Source: Chitinophagales bacterium (GTDB lineage: Bacteria > Bacteroidota > Bacteroidia > Chitinophagales > Chitinophagaceae). Taken from it: DNA of 64,000 bases. Shown piece by piece: positions 49,134 to 57,529 of this stretch. The position numbers and the translations under genes were made by a program. The DNA is taken from contig JAFLBK010000002.1 of NCBI GenBank assembly GCA_017303335.1, positions 186,001 through 250,000 on the forward strand, in the 5' to 3' direction. The notes under the pieces were generated by a model that did not search any database, was not told the origin of the DNA, and saw only the letters and a list, made by a program, of their open reading frames with translations. The stretch's first letter is position 1. Each line of letters opens with the position of its first letter.

Positions 49134-49685
49134 ATGCAAGTACTGCGGCGTAAATCAACCATGTCGTTGGGACGAATTTATTTCTGGACAGCTACTATTT
49201 ACCAATGGAATCCTCTGCTCGCTTCACAGGCAAATAAAAATATCCTGTTGAACTATCTCGGGTTTCTGGTGCAAAAAGACCTTATTACCCTTTACGCGAT
49301 CGTCATCATGCCCAATCATATTCATCTTATATGGCGGCTGAATAAGTACAATGGCAGTGAATCTCCTTCGAGCAGTTTTCTAAAACATACAGCACATGAG
49401 TTATTAAAGGAACTTAAGAAGCGGGATAAAGCAGACATTTACCGGGTTGATGCTCGTAATAAAAAGCATAATATATGGCGCAGGGATTCGCTGGCCATAG
49501 AAATTTACAGCAGGGCTGCAGCCCGGCAGAAATTGGCCTATATTCATTGCAACCCGCTACGGGGAAAGTGGAGGCTGGCCAATACAGACATTGAGTATCC
49601 ATATTCTTCAGCCAGGTTTTATGAGACAGGCGTAGATGATTTCGGTTTTTTATCAGACCTGTATACTGTCTTTGATGGTGAATAG
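49134..49685 (+). CDS. REP-associated tyrosine transposase-like protein (RAYT 2)
   Basis: HUH/Y1 transposase-like protein of 183 residues (175 if the ATG at 49158 is used). HUH motif: VIMPNHIHLIWRL. Catalytic tyrosine region: RQKLAYIHCNPLRGKWRLA, a very good match to the YIHxNPxRxG signature of RAYTs. The segment KKHNIWRRDSLAIEIYS resembles the conserved region before the tyrosine helix in the family. Family B palindromes flank it: a full one 71 bases upstream and another that begins at the very next base after the stop codon. It is only distantly similar to RAYT 1. Sequence looks more AT-rich than neighbouring phoH. Confidence 0.88.
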   Translation: MQVLRRKSTMSLGRIYFWTATIYQWNPLLASQANKNILLNYLGFLVQKDLITLYAIVIMPNHIHLIWRLNKYNGSESPSSSFLKHTAHELLKELKKRDKADIYRVDARNKKHNIWRRDSLAIEIYSRAAARQKLAYIHCNPLRGKWRLANTDIEYPYSSARFYETGVDDFGFLSDLYTVFDGE

Positions 49686-49736
49686 CCTGGTTCGTGAGTC
49701 ACGAACCAGGGCTTCGGATTAGCCGGGTTCGTGTGC
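49686..49736. repeat. Palindromic repeat family B downstream of RAYT 2
   Basis: Perfect palindrome CCTGGTTCGTGA, centre G, TCACGAACCAGG at 49686-49710, directly abutting the RAYT 2 stop. Relative to the upstream copy a C-G pair is replaced by T-A on both arms, keeping the hairpin. A degenerate left arm (CCGGGTTCGTGTG) follows at 49723. Confidence 0.88.
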
Positions 49737-50037
49737 CAAGAATCATAGCCAGCTTAAATAGTGAACCGCAGTACCTGGCTGATGCACGTACTGCGGTCGC
49801 AAAAAAAAAAACGCTGAAAAAATCAGTTAACAGGAACGTGTACGGTAGTTTTTCATTGGTCTCACATCAACCGGTCTGCACGCCGGATCTTAAAACGGGC
49901 CCTTTTGGTTCTTCATACGGTCGTTGCTGTTGTAAGGATTTCTGGTATAAAGATCAGCCCGTATGGGAGCCGGGCAAAACCAAAACCGCTGAACCGGTAT
50001 TTTGAGATGCTGAACCGGAAGCCTGTTTTACCCGGCG
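49737..50037. other. Intergenic region with one long hairpin, no gene seen
   Basis: ACCGCAGTAC (49765-49774) and GTACTGCGGT (49788-49797) can pair across a 13-base loop, followed by CGC and eleven A. ATGCACGTACTGCGG at 49783 resembles ATGCAAGTACTGCGG at the annotated start of RAYT 2. Nothing else is recognised before the response regulator stop. Confidence 0.4.
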
Positions 50038-50817
50038 TCAGCGCTGGTTTCCATCATCGAGCCAGCTCTTGAATTCGGCCGATCGTTCTGTGCTGACGAT
50101 GGTTTCCTGTTTGGCGGCCGGATTGAGTTTGATGAGCACCCGTCCCTTGGTATAGGCGAACATTTCGGCGATCGACCGGATCGATACGATGAATTGCCGG
50201 TTGATGCGGAAGAAGAGTTTCGGGTCGAGGGCCGTTTCGAGCTGATCGAGATTCATATCGATGGCATAGCGCCTGCCTTCGAACGTTGTGATGAAGTTCA
50301 CCTTGTCTTCTGTATAAAAATAGGCGGCCTCTTCCGTCGGGATGGTCTTGATGTGATCGCCATAGCGCACAATGAACCGGGTTTTATACACCGGTGCCTG
50401 CGGCGAGTAAGCCTGTAATAATTTCTGGATATCGAGGGCGGGTGTTGCCGCCGGCGATGGCCGGGTGGTACGGTATTTTTCGAGGGCGGCCGTCAGCTCG
50501 TCCTTTTTCAGCGGCTTCAGCAGGTAATCAACGCTGTTGAGTTTGAACGCGTCGATGGCATACTGGTCGTAGGCGGTTACGAAGATCACCGGGCACTTCA
50601 CGTTCACTTCCCGGAATACATCGAAACTGGTTCCGTCGGCCAGTTGGATATCCGAAAAGATGAGATCGGGTTCTTCGTTTGCGGCGAACCAGCTGATGGC
50701 GGACGATGCGCTTGCGATCACGGCCAGGATATCAGCCTGTGGTTCGGCTTCCCGGATCATTTTCTCCAGCCGCTTGGCGGCGGGTTCTTCGTCTTCGATA
50801 AGTAAGATGCGTAACAT
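50038..50817 (-). CDS. LytTR-family response regulator
   Basis: Two-component regulator of 259 residues. Receiver domain 1-120 with the acidic pair in IEDEEP, phosphoacceptor Asp56 (LIFSDIQLADG), Thr in FVTAYD and Lys in YLLKPL. After a proline/alanine-rich linker, a LytTR DNA-binding domain fills about 150-255 (RFIVRYGDHIKTIPTEEAAYFYTEDK, FFRINRQFIVS). Its ATG follows the kinase stop by one base (TGA, one base, ATG), so it is coupled to the cognate sensor. Targets are unknown; genes upstream in the same cluster are natural candidates. Confidence 0.94.
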   Translation of the reverse strand: MLRILLIEDEEPAAKRLEKMIREAEPQADILAVIASASSAISWFAANEEPDLIFSDIQLADGTSFDVFREVNVKCPVIFVTAYDQYAIDAFKLNSVDYLLKPLKKDELTAALEKYRTTRPSPAATPALDIQKLLQAYSPQAPVYKTRFIVRYGDHIKTIPTEEAAYFYTEDKVNFITTFEGRRYAIDMNLDQLETALDPKLFFRINRQFIVSIRSIAEMFAYTKGRVLIKLNPAAKQETIVSTERSAEFKSWLDDGNQR

Positions 50818-50818
50818 A

Positions 50819-53728
50819 TCAGTTCTTTAAAAGGGGTAATGAAACGATGAAATTTTTTCCGTCATTATTGATCTGTACCCGTTTGCTGGTGAGCAGGGTA
50901 TAGCGGTTTACAATGTTCTGCAATCCCATGCCGGCGCCTTCCTGCTTGCTCATCCGCATGTTGATGTTGTTTGCCACCTGCAGGTATTCGTCGTCGGTAA
51001 TGCGCAGTTCGATCACCAGCCTGGTTTCTTTCGAGATGGCGTTGTGCTTGATCGCGTTTTCCACCAGCAGCTGCAGGGTGAGGGGCGGAATAAAATACTG
51101 GCTTTTCTGCTGCTCGGTGAGGTGGTTCCGCAGTTCGATGTTGTTGCCATGCCTTTTCTGCTGCAGGAAATAATAGATACCCAGCAGCTCGGTCTCTTCC
51201 TTGAGCGAGATGATCTCCTTGTCGCGGTAGTTCACAATGTTGCGGAAGAAATCCGACAGCTGTTCCACATACTCCACCGCCATCTTCGGATCGTCTTCGA
51301 TCGTTGATATCAGTGTATTGAAACTGTTGAACAGGAAATGCGGGTTCACCTGGTTGCGCAGTACCTCGAACTGGAACTGCACTTTTTCCTGCCGAAGGCG
51401 TTCCAGCTTTTTCACTTCGGCTTCGCGGCTTTTGATATACCAGTACAGCAGGGCGGTTACCAGCGCTGCGCAAAGAATGATGAACCAGGCTTGCCGGTAA
51501 AACGCTTTCTTGATCACAAAGGAATACGCCGCTTCATCCGCGTTCCTGAAATTGCGGTTCAGGGAGGCCCGGATGCGGAAGGTGTAAGTGCCGGGTTCCA
51601 GTTTGGGAAAGTTCTTGCTGCGGTCGCGGGTGATTACCCAGCTGCTGTCGAGCCCCTCCAGTTTATACTCGTAATACACCTGCTCGGGGTCGGAATAATA
51701 AAGACCGGTGTAGTTGAAGGTGAAATTATTTTCATCATGGCTGAATACGGCCGGCCGGTCGTCGGCGATATCATCCAGGAACAATTGCACCGATTCGATC
51801 ACGGCGGTTGGTTTTTGCAGCGAATTGGCGGGTGAGGAGAAGGTGAGGATGCCGTCGGTGGTGCTTACCATCACCCGGCCGAACCGGTCCTGTGTTACGG
51901 CGCCCAGGTCTTCGGCGTTGATCTTTGAAATGCCCTGGTTAGCGTTCAGGTATGAAACATCGCCGGTCACCGGGTTCAGGATATCCAGTCCCAGCTTGTG
52001 CACAATGATGATGTTGCCCGCCTTATCGGTTTTCAAAACGGAGATGTTCAGATCGCTCAATCCCTCGGCTACCCCGTAGTTGGTAAATTTCTTTCCATCG
52101 TATCTGTAAATACCGGCGCTGGCGGTGCTGAACCAGATATGGCCCTGTTTGTCTTCGGTGATGGAATAAATATGATCGTCTTTGAGATTATCCTTCTTGG
52201 TAAAATAACTGAAGGAACCCTGTTGCAGCAGGGTGAGCCCGTTGCCATCGGTAGCGAACCAGGTGCGGCCCCGGCTGTCTTTAAAAATATTGTAGATGTA
52301 GTTGGTGCCCGTACTTGTATTGTCGTAATTGAAGAACCGGTATGTTTTGCTGATATCGGTATTCTCCGGGCTGATGCCGATCGACATGGAGCCCTCGAGG
52401 CTGCTTACGTACAGGGTATCATCCTTTCCGCTGATCGAAAGAATGCTGGCATCCCGGAAAACCGGGTTCTCGTGGAAAGGGCGTTGCTGATTCGTTGCCG
52501 GGTTTAGTATGAACAATCCCTTGCCCATGCTGCCAACCCAGATATTCCCGTTGGGATCCTGGTAGAGCGAGGTGATATCGGTCTTTTCATTCAGTGCCGG
52601 TATCCTGATCTTTTGCGCCTGGTATTTTCCATCCCGGAGGTATACGCGTATCACATCGTTGTTGTAATCGTTGAGCCAGGTATCGCCGTTACCGGCCGAA
52701 AGGATCGCATGCACATGCTCAAATACCGGCGAGCCCGGAATGGGAACGAGTTTCAGCACACCGCCGTTGGTACGCACCAGGCCGTGCTGCGACGAAGCCA
52801 TCCAGATGTTTCCCTGTTTATCCCGGAGCAGGTCCTGGATCGTTAAACCGGCGCCGGCGCCGGCAAGTGTATCCAGTACCCGGTTTTGCCATTCGTATTT
52901 GAACAAGCCCTGGTCATTGGTGCCGATCCAGAGCATGTCGTGCGATTGCAGCAGGGAATTTACCTGGCCGTATTTCCAGTTTTGTGAAGCGGGAGGAACG
53001 GTGATGGTTTTGTTGTTGTGATTGTAGAGGCAGAAGCCCTTATCCTGCAACCCGATCCAGTAGGTATTGTTGCCCGCCGGGGAGATTGATGTAACGATGT
53101 AATCGGGTAAACCATTCCGGGGGCCGATCACCGATACAACTACGTTGCCGTTTCGTAAACTGCAGAGGTTGATTCCCTGGTCGCTGCCGGCCAGCACATC
53201 GCCGTTATCCGTCAGCAGCATCGAACTGATGTTGGGATCGCTGAGTCCGTTTTCTTCATTGACCAGGTAGATATGCCTGTCTTTGATGTAGTAGATGCCT
53301 TCGCCGTTGCTGGCGAACCAGATATTGTTTTCCCTGTCCTGCAAAAACGCGGTGATCTTTTTTTTGGGAGTGCCTTCTTCGGGGTTATAATAAACCAGCC
53401 GTTTGTTGATGATGTGTGCGATGCGGCCGCTCCTGAACCCCACCCATATCCGCTTTCCCCGGTCTTCGAAGAGGGCGGTAGCGGTATCGGTATAATCGGG
53501 GTTATCGAAATTGATCCGTGTATAGCGCTCGCCGTCGAAGCGGTAAACGCCGTTGTCGGTGCCGGTATAGATGTATCCCTGGCTTGTTTTGAAAAGCGTG
53601 TTGATCTTAACGGCCTTGTTGTCTTTTTCGAGTTTGAAATATTTGTAGCCGGGTTGCTGGGCATGCGTGGCGGCTGCCAGGAAAATAAGGAAGAAGAACA
53701 GGATCGATTCTCGGATGGCGGTCCTCAT
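50819..53728 (-). CDS. Propeller-type sensor histidine kinase (LytS/YehU class)
   Basis: Membrane sensor of 969 residues. Signal peptide about 1-24. Two-component regulator propeller repeats cover about 30-690 (recurring GxIWxGTxxGLxRYDG, for example NIWFASNGEGIYYI and TWFATDGNGLTLL), then a Y_Y_Y domain (690-755), one membrane segment (about 765-785), and a His_kinase domain with the phosphoacceptor in VNPHFLFNSFNTL near 794. A degenerate ATPase follows with LVENAIKHN. There is no fused regulator, so it is not a hybrid kinase. The ATG overlaps the YceI gene stop (ATGA). The periplasmic ligand is unknown. Confidence 0.94.
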   Translation of the reverse strand: MRTAIRESILFFFLIFLAAATHAQQPGYKYFKLEKDNKAVKINTLFKTSQGYIYTGTDNGVYRFDGERYTRINFDNPDYTDTATALFEDRGKRIWVGFRSGRIAHIINKRLVYYNPEEGTPKKKITAFLQDRENNIWFASNGEGIYYIKDRHIYLVNEENGLSDPNISSMLLTDNGDVLAGSDQGINLCSLRNGNVVVSVIGPRNGLPDYIVTSISPAGNNTYWIGLQDKGFCLYNHNNKTITVPPASQNWKYGQVNSLLQSHDMLWIGTNDQGLFKYEWQNRVLDTLAGAGAGLTIQDLLRDKQGNIWMASSQHGLVRTNGGVLKLVPIPGSPVFEHVHAILSAGNGDTWLNDYNNDVIRVYLRDGKYQAQKIRIPALNEKTDITSLYQDPNGNIWVGSMGKGLFILNPATNQQRPFHENPVFRDASILSISGKDDTLYVSSLEGSMSIGISPENTDISKTYRFFNYDNTSTGTNYIYNIFKDSRGRTWFATDGNGLTLLQQGSFSYFTKKDNLKDDHIYSITEDKQGHIWFSTASAGIYRYDGKKFTNYGVAEGLSDLNISVLKTDKAGNIIIVHKLGLDILNPVTGDVSYLNANQGISKINAEDLGAVTQDRFGRVMVSTTDGILTFSSPANSLQKPTAVIESVQLFLDDIADDRPAVFSHDENNFTFNYTGLYYSDPEQVYYEYKLEGLDSSWVITRDRSKNFPKLEPGTYTFRIRASLNRNFRNADEAAYSFVIKKAFYRQAWFIILCAALVTALLYWYIKSREAEVKKLERLRQEKVQFQFEVLRNQVNPHFLFNSFNTLISTIEDDPKMAVEYVEQLSDFFRNIVNYRDKEIISLKEETELLGIYYFLQQKRHGNNIELRNHLTEQQKSQYFIPPLTLQLLVENAIKHNAISKETRLVIELRITDDEYLQVANNINMRMSKQEGAGMGLQNIVNRYTLLTSKRVQINNDGKNFIVSLPLLKN

Positions 53729-54276
53729 GATGCAGACAGTTCGGCTTTAACTTCTACTTTGATCTCGGAGGCGAGTTTTTCATGCACCACTTTCGGGATG
53801 AGGATATTGTGCTCGGAGAGGAGTACGGTGAAATTCGAACGGAGCGATACCTTGCCGTCTTTCACCACCAGGTCGCTTTTGATGATGCGTTCCTGGGTTA
53901 CGCCATGAATGGTCAGGTTGCCCTTGGCACGTACGGTATAGGATCCGTCTTTGGTGAGGTCGATGTCTTCAATGATACGGCCGCTGAAGGACGCGTTGGG
54001 AAACTGAACGCTCTCCATGTAATTTTCGTTGAAATGTTCTTTCTGGAGCGGGCTGTTGAACCCGTTAAAAGAACCGATACGGATGCTGAAGGCGAATATC
54101 TTCTTGCTCATATCCACCCGGCCCTTCATTTCATTGCTGGAAGCACGGATCAGTTCGAGCGGGGCGTCGGAACTGAAGCTGATGCTGCCGTTGTTGGTAC
54201 CATACACCTGTGCACGTACGCACGAGAACGTAAACAGTGAAACCAGGATGAGTGTATACCTGCGCATCGCGATCAT
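53725..54276 (-). CDS. YceI family periplasmic protein
   Basis: Lipocalin-like YceI barrel protein, which binds isoprenoid or lipid-like molecules in characterised relatives. ATG 54276 or 54267; signal peptide ending CVRAQ. The mature sequence includes GSISFSSDAPLELIRASSNEMKGRVD, HFNENYMESVQFPNASFSGRI and KGNLTIHGVTQERIIKSDL, all family landmarks. About 183 residues. A second YceI protein (55279) has the same landmarks, so they are paralogs. The stop overlaps the kinase start. Confidence 0.87.
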   Translation of the reverse strand: MIAMRRYTLILVSLFTFSCVRAQVYGTNNGSISFSSDAPLELIRASSNEMKGRVDMSKKIFAFSIRIGSFNGFNSPLQKEHFNENYMESVQFPNASFSGRIIEDIDLTKDGSYTVRAKGNLTIHGVTQERIIKSDLVVKDGKVSLRSNFTVLLSEHNILIPKVVHEKLASEIKVEVKAELSAS

Positions 54277-54350
54277 AGTGCTACAAGTTAAGTATAAAAT
54301 GCAAATCCGGGGGAATGGCGGCTGTGCTGCCAGGCGCATCCTCCTTGTTC

Positions 54351-55256
54351 CTATCTTTTCTTCCTGCTGAGGGTGAATACCCGGGAAATGTTGAATCCGA
54401 AATAGATATCGCCTTTCTCCCAGAGCCCGGTTGTTTCTGAAATGAAGGTGCGTTCATTCATGCCGCGGGAATTGGTGAAATGCAGTTGGAACACGTGACC
54501 ACCGGTCTCAATGTCGAACCCGAGCGAAAGCGAATTGCTGCTGCCGTTGAGCCGGTATCCGGGAAGCTGGTAATAATATTCGGCGTTGATGCTTACCCGC
54601 TTTGTGATCTTTTGCCGGCCGCCGATGCCGATGGCGAACAGGTCGTTCGATTCGGCGGCGTATTTCACCAGGTTGCGGTGTATGTACGTAGGCATGAGCT
54701 GCAGGGAGGTACCCTCCGAGAACTTACGCCCGATCAATAACTGGTGCGAAAAATACAGCCTGGATGTATAATAATTCTTACGGTCGGGGTCCTCGTACTT
54801 GAGTGTTTTGAGGGCTATTGTTGGTACATAGCTGATGGTGAAAGGCATTTTGCGCCTGCCATTCGATTGCCGGAACAGTTTCAGTTTGAAAAAAGCGTCG
54901 TAGGTTTTTTCAAAGGTACTCCGGCCGATGCCCACCATGAGGTAGCGGGTGATGCCGTAATCGAGTCCCATGCGCATGCTGGCATTGTCGAGCCCGAACA
55001 GCTCGTACCCGCCGCTGTTGAGCTTTCCAAAGCGATGCGATATTTTGACATCGAGCACACCGGCCGCTACATTCTCTACCGTATGCCCGTTGATGAGCCG
55101 CGTGGCTTTAAAGGTGGCGGTGGCATAATTGGTCTGGTTTTTTGCGTCGCCGGCCACTTCTTTTTCCAGCATCGACAGGAGGTCGGTGCTGTCGGTCTGG
55201 GCCAGAGCGCCAAGGCCAAAGGCGAGGCAGAGAAGAAGGAGTGCTGATTTTTTCAT
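54351..55256 (-). CDS. DUF5777 family outer-membrane beta-barrel protein
   Basis: 301 residues with signal peptide ending GALAQ. From about 40 the sequence alternates in the way of an outer-membrane barrel: TATFKATRLINGHTVENVAAGVLDVKISHRFG, GLDYGITRYLMVGIGRS, LYFSHQLLIGRKFS and a C-terminal strand GFNISRVFTLSRKKR. This matches DUF5777 proteins, often encoded with YceI and cytochrome-like genes in Bacteroidetes (from memory). The molecular role is not known. Confidence 0.85.
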   Translation of the reverse strand: MKKSALLLLCLAFGLGALAQTDSTDLLSMLEKEVAGDAKNQTNYATATFKATRLINGHTVENVAAGVLDVKISHRFGKLNSGGYELFGLDNASMRMGLDYGITRYLMVGIGRSTFEKTYDAFFKLKLFRQSNGRRKMPFTISYVPTIALKTLKYEDPDRKNYYTSRLYFSHQLLIGRKFSEGTSLQLMPTYIHRNLVKYAAESNDLFAIGIGGRQKITKRVSINAEYYYQLPGYRLNGSSNSLSLGFDIETGGHVFQLHFTNSRGMNERTFISETTGLWEKGDIYFGFNISRVFTLSRKKR

Positions 55257-55278
55257 GCTGGTTGATTGAACGGTTGGG

Positions 55279-55830
55279 TTACATTTTCTGGTCGAAGTTC
55301 GAGTTCACGGTCACTTCCACCGATTCGGCGATATTGTCTTTGACCACGCTGGGTATGCTGATATTGTAATCAGCCAGCTTGATGAAGAATTTCGAAAGCG
55401 CCGATACGTTTCCTCCCTTGATGGTGATCGTTCCGGTGATGGTTATCTTTTTGGTTACACCGTGCATGGTGAGGTCGCCGGATACCGGCACGGTGTACAT
55501 GCCATCGGTGCTGAAGTTCACGCGGCTCATATCGGTGATGGTTCCTTTGAACGTGGCTTTCGGGAATTTCCCGCTTTCCAGGTAGTTCTCGTTGAAGTGT
55601 TCTTCCATCAGGGCCTTTTCAAAATGAAAACTCTTGATCAGCACGGAGAACTGGATCTCGCCGGTTTGCGCATTGAGTACGCTCAGCACCTGGTTGTTGT
55701 CGGCCTTTATATTTTCCATCGATGTTTTGGAGAAGAAGGAGATGCTCCCGTTCTTGGTGTAGTATTTCTGCGCCGTTGCGCCGGTGACCAGTACGGTGAA
55801 TAGGGTTGTCAATAGAATAACCTGTTTCAT
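55279..55830 (-). CDS. YceI family periplasmic protein, second paralog
   Basis: 183 residues with signal peptide ending GATAQ. Landmarks: KNGSISFFSKTSMENIKADNNQ, HFNENYLESGKFPKATFKGTI, SGDLTMHGVTKKITITGTITIKGG and a C-terminal IPSVVKDNIAESVEVTV. It lines up along its full length with the YceI protein at 53725. It stands 22 bases upstream of the DUF5777 gene and 28 bases downstream of a cytochrome-like gene. Confidence 0.87.
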   Translation of the reverse strand: MKQVILLTTLFTVLVTGATAQKYYTKNGSISFFSKTSMENIKADNNQVLSVLNAQTGEIQFSVLIKSFHFEKALMEEHFNENYLESGKFPKATFKGTITDMSRVNFSTDGMYTVPVSGDLTMHGVTKKITITGTITIKGGNVSALSKFFIKLADYNISIPSVVKDNIAESVEVTVNSNFDQKM

Positions 55831-55858
55831 GGTGTTTATTTTAGTGTTAGTAGTTCGG

Positions 55859-56230
55859 TTAATTGTTCGGGGCGCCGCTGTCGATCCAGCATTTGAGTTT
55901 TGCGATCTCGGCGGGGGGTAATGCCCCGGAGGCCGGCATTGTTTTTTCCAGCACGGCCCGTGCGTATACCCGGTCTTTTTTAGCGCTGATCTGGCTGTGC
56001 GTTTGCAGGATCACGCCGCCGCTGGCGCTGTTGTCGTGGCATCCGCTGGTAGCGCATTTGGCGGCGATGATGGGCTGTACGTCGGCCGCGAATTTGGCGG
56101 TAACCGTCGAGCAGTCCACCGCTGTTACACTCCCCGGGTACAGTAGTTCTTCCTTATCGTAATAGCAGCTTCCGAGCAATACCACAAAGGCCGCGGGAAA
56201 GAATCGTGATAGTAATATGCGTGCTTTCAT
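55859..56230 (-). CDS. Heme-c-like lipoprotein with one CX4CH motif
   Basis: 123 residues. Signal segment ending LLGSC makes Cys22 a lipid-attachment candidate. FAADVQPIIAAKCATSGCHDNSASGG carries a CATSGCH motif: two cysteines separated by four residues and followed by His. The end, MPASGALPPAEIAKLKCWIDSGAPNN, is the usual close of a planctomycete-type cytochrome c domain. Heme attachment through CX4CH is possible but unusual; the protein may instead bind metal. The same closing sequence (AAGAPNN) ends the next protein upstream. Confidence 0.8.
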   Translation of the reverse strand: MKARILLSRFFPAAFVVLLGSCYYDKEELLYPGSVTAVDCSTVTAKFAADVQPIIAAKCATSGCHDNSASGGVILQTHSQISAKKDRVYARAVLEKTMPASGALPPAEIAKLKCWIDSGAPNN

Positions 56231-56248
56231 TACTGGTTATTTGTTGGG

Positions 56249-56947
56249 TTAATTATTGGGTGCCCCCGCCGCGATCCACTTGCGGATCTGCGTCAGTTTG
56301 CAATCGCTGAGTTTGGTTCCTCCCTTGGGCATGGCCGGGTAACCGGGCTGGTGATCCACGCTGCCCATGAATTTGCCGTTGAGTGCGATCGTTTGTACGT
56401 TGTTGTATACGGTCAGGTCGAGGTTGCCGCTGATGAAGTTGGGATTGTGGCAGCCCTTACAATGTGTATTGATGATGGGAGTAATGGCGCCGGAATAGGT
56501 AAAGCTGCTGGTGTCGCAGTCGTTGCAGGCATTGTTCTTCGCTCCCTGCAGGATCCAGGTATAGATGATGGCTTTTTCGGCCGCGGTCAGCGGAGCCGAA
56601 GGCGGCCGGGGCATGATCTTGTCGGGCCTTGTTTCATTGAGCACTTCATACAGATCGCTGTTGTTGGGATCGCCGGGCCTTACTTCGCCGGAAGCCATGA
56701 TCTTGTCGTACGACGTGAGTTCTATTCCATCCTGCCGCGAGATGGCGTCGTGGCAGCCGGGCTTGGCGCAACTGGAAACGATCAGGGGCAATACCTTGTT
56801 CTGGAAATATACCGTGTCGGTACTGCAGGCTTGTGTTCCTCCGTCGATCGGGGTAGGCGGCATTGTACCGGTCGGTTCGTGTTTACAGGAGAAGAAAAGG
56901 GTGATGGCCATAACCGCCAGGGTTAAGCTTGGTAGTGGTCGGGTCAT
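56249..56947 (-). CDS. Cytochrome-c-like lipoprotein with two heme motifs
   Basis: 232 residues; lipobox FFSC with Cys21. Two domains repeat the same plan. The first has FQNKVLPLIVSSCAKPGCHDA (CX4CH), then KIMPRPPSAPLTAAEKAIIYTWILQGAKNN. The second has ITPIINTHCKGCHNPN (CX2CH), then AMPKGGTKLSDCKLTQIRKWIAAGAPNN. A linker with CNDCD joins them. This is the pattern of planctomycete-type cytochrome c domain proteins at the outer or inner membrane surface. The electron partner is unknown. Confidence 0.83.
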   Translation of the reverse strand: MTRPLPSLTLAVMAITLFFSCKHEPTGTMPPTPIDGGTQACSTDTVYFQNKVLPLIVSSCAKPGCHDAISRQDGIELTSYDKIMASGEVRPGDPNNSDLYEVLNETRPDKIMPRPPSAPLTAAEKAIIYTWILQGAKNNACNDCDTSSFTYSGAITPIINTHCKGCHNPNFISGNLDLTVYNNVQTIALNGKFMGSVDHQPGYPAMPKGGTKLSDCKLTQIRKWIAAGAPNN

Positions 56948-56956
56948 GTGGGTTGT

Positions 56957-57400
56957 TTAGTTGGTGGCGATATAACACCGGGTTACGTATACGTCGCCTG
57001 GAATGCCCAGGTCAGCATCTCCCTGGCCAATGCCGCTGCAAATGCCTTTGATGCGGATGGTATGGGAAAGAGCGGTATTCATGTCGGGTCCTTCGAGGGT
57101 GCAATTCACATAGGCGCCATCGGTACCCGTTTTAATAAGCACTACTTTCTGGTTGCTGTTGTTGGAGCTGATGCGGGTTACCTCGCCTTCCACCTGCACA
57201 ACCCGGCCGGTGAATTTCTTTCCGGCAAATACCGAATCGGTGGTAAACAGGTTGTACAGTTCCGTGGCGGAAACCCGGATCCCCCGTACCGACTTCACAT
57301 CCATCGGCCCTTTGTTGTATAAATAAATGCCCGCGGTGATGGAAAGTACCATGAGCGAGAGGATGGAGATAATGATGAGTTTTTTTGTGCTTCGTTTCAT
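56957..57400 (-). CDS. Membrane-anchored OB-fold protein (tRNA_anti-like)
   Basis: 147 residues with an N-terminal membrane segment (8-28). The rest matches the OB-fold tRNA_anti-like family: ATELYNLFTTDSVFAGKKFTGRVVQVEGEVTRIS, VVLIKTGTDGAYVNCTLEG and HTIRIKGICSGIGQGDADLGIPGDVYVTRCYI. In spite of the family name, members with a membrane anchor are extracytoplasmic and of unknown function. It is the first gene of the eight-gene cluster; ATG 57400 lies five bases after a TAGTTTTG box. Confidence 0.8.
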   Translation of the reverse strand: MKRSTKKLIIISILSLMVLSITAGIYLYNKGPMDVKSVRGIRVSATELYNLFTTDSVFAGKKFTGRVVQVEGEVTRISSNNSNQKVVLIKTGTDGAYVNCTLEGPDMNTALSHTIRIKGICSGIGQGDADLGIPGDVYVTRCYIATN

Positions 57401-57404
57401 GCGT

Positions 57405-57412
57405 CAAAACTA
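57405..57412 (-). promoter_or_regulatory. -7 box at the head of the cytochrome/YceI cluster
   Basis: TAGTTTTG on the minus strand ends five bases before ATG 57400, so a transcript starting here would be nearly leaderless. TTTG at 57441-57438 is 25 bases further up, a long spacer. Confidence 0.4.
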
Positions 57413-57529
57413 TTCCCGGTGCCTGCGGGTAAAAACTCAAATCCACCGAACGGGAAAAAAAGGGGGCTGAACCGGGAAACCCGCTTGTTCCGCCGGACAA
57501 CTTTCGGGCGGGTATTTACGATGCGGGGC

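Noticed and set aside
49765..49811. Terminator after RAYT 2
   Set aside because: The hairpin is followed by an A-run on the plus strand, and on the minus strand the T-run precedes it, so it does not form a terminator in either direction.
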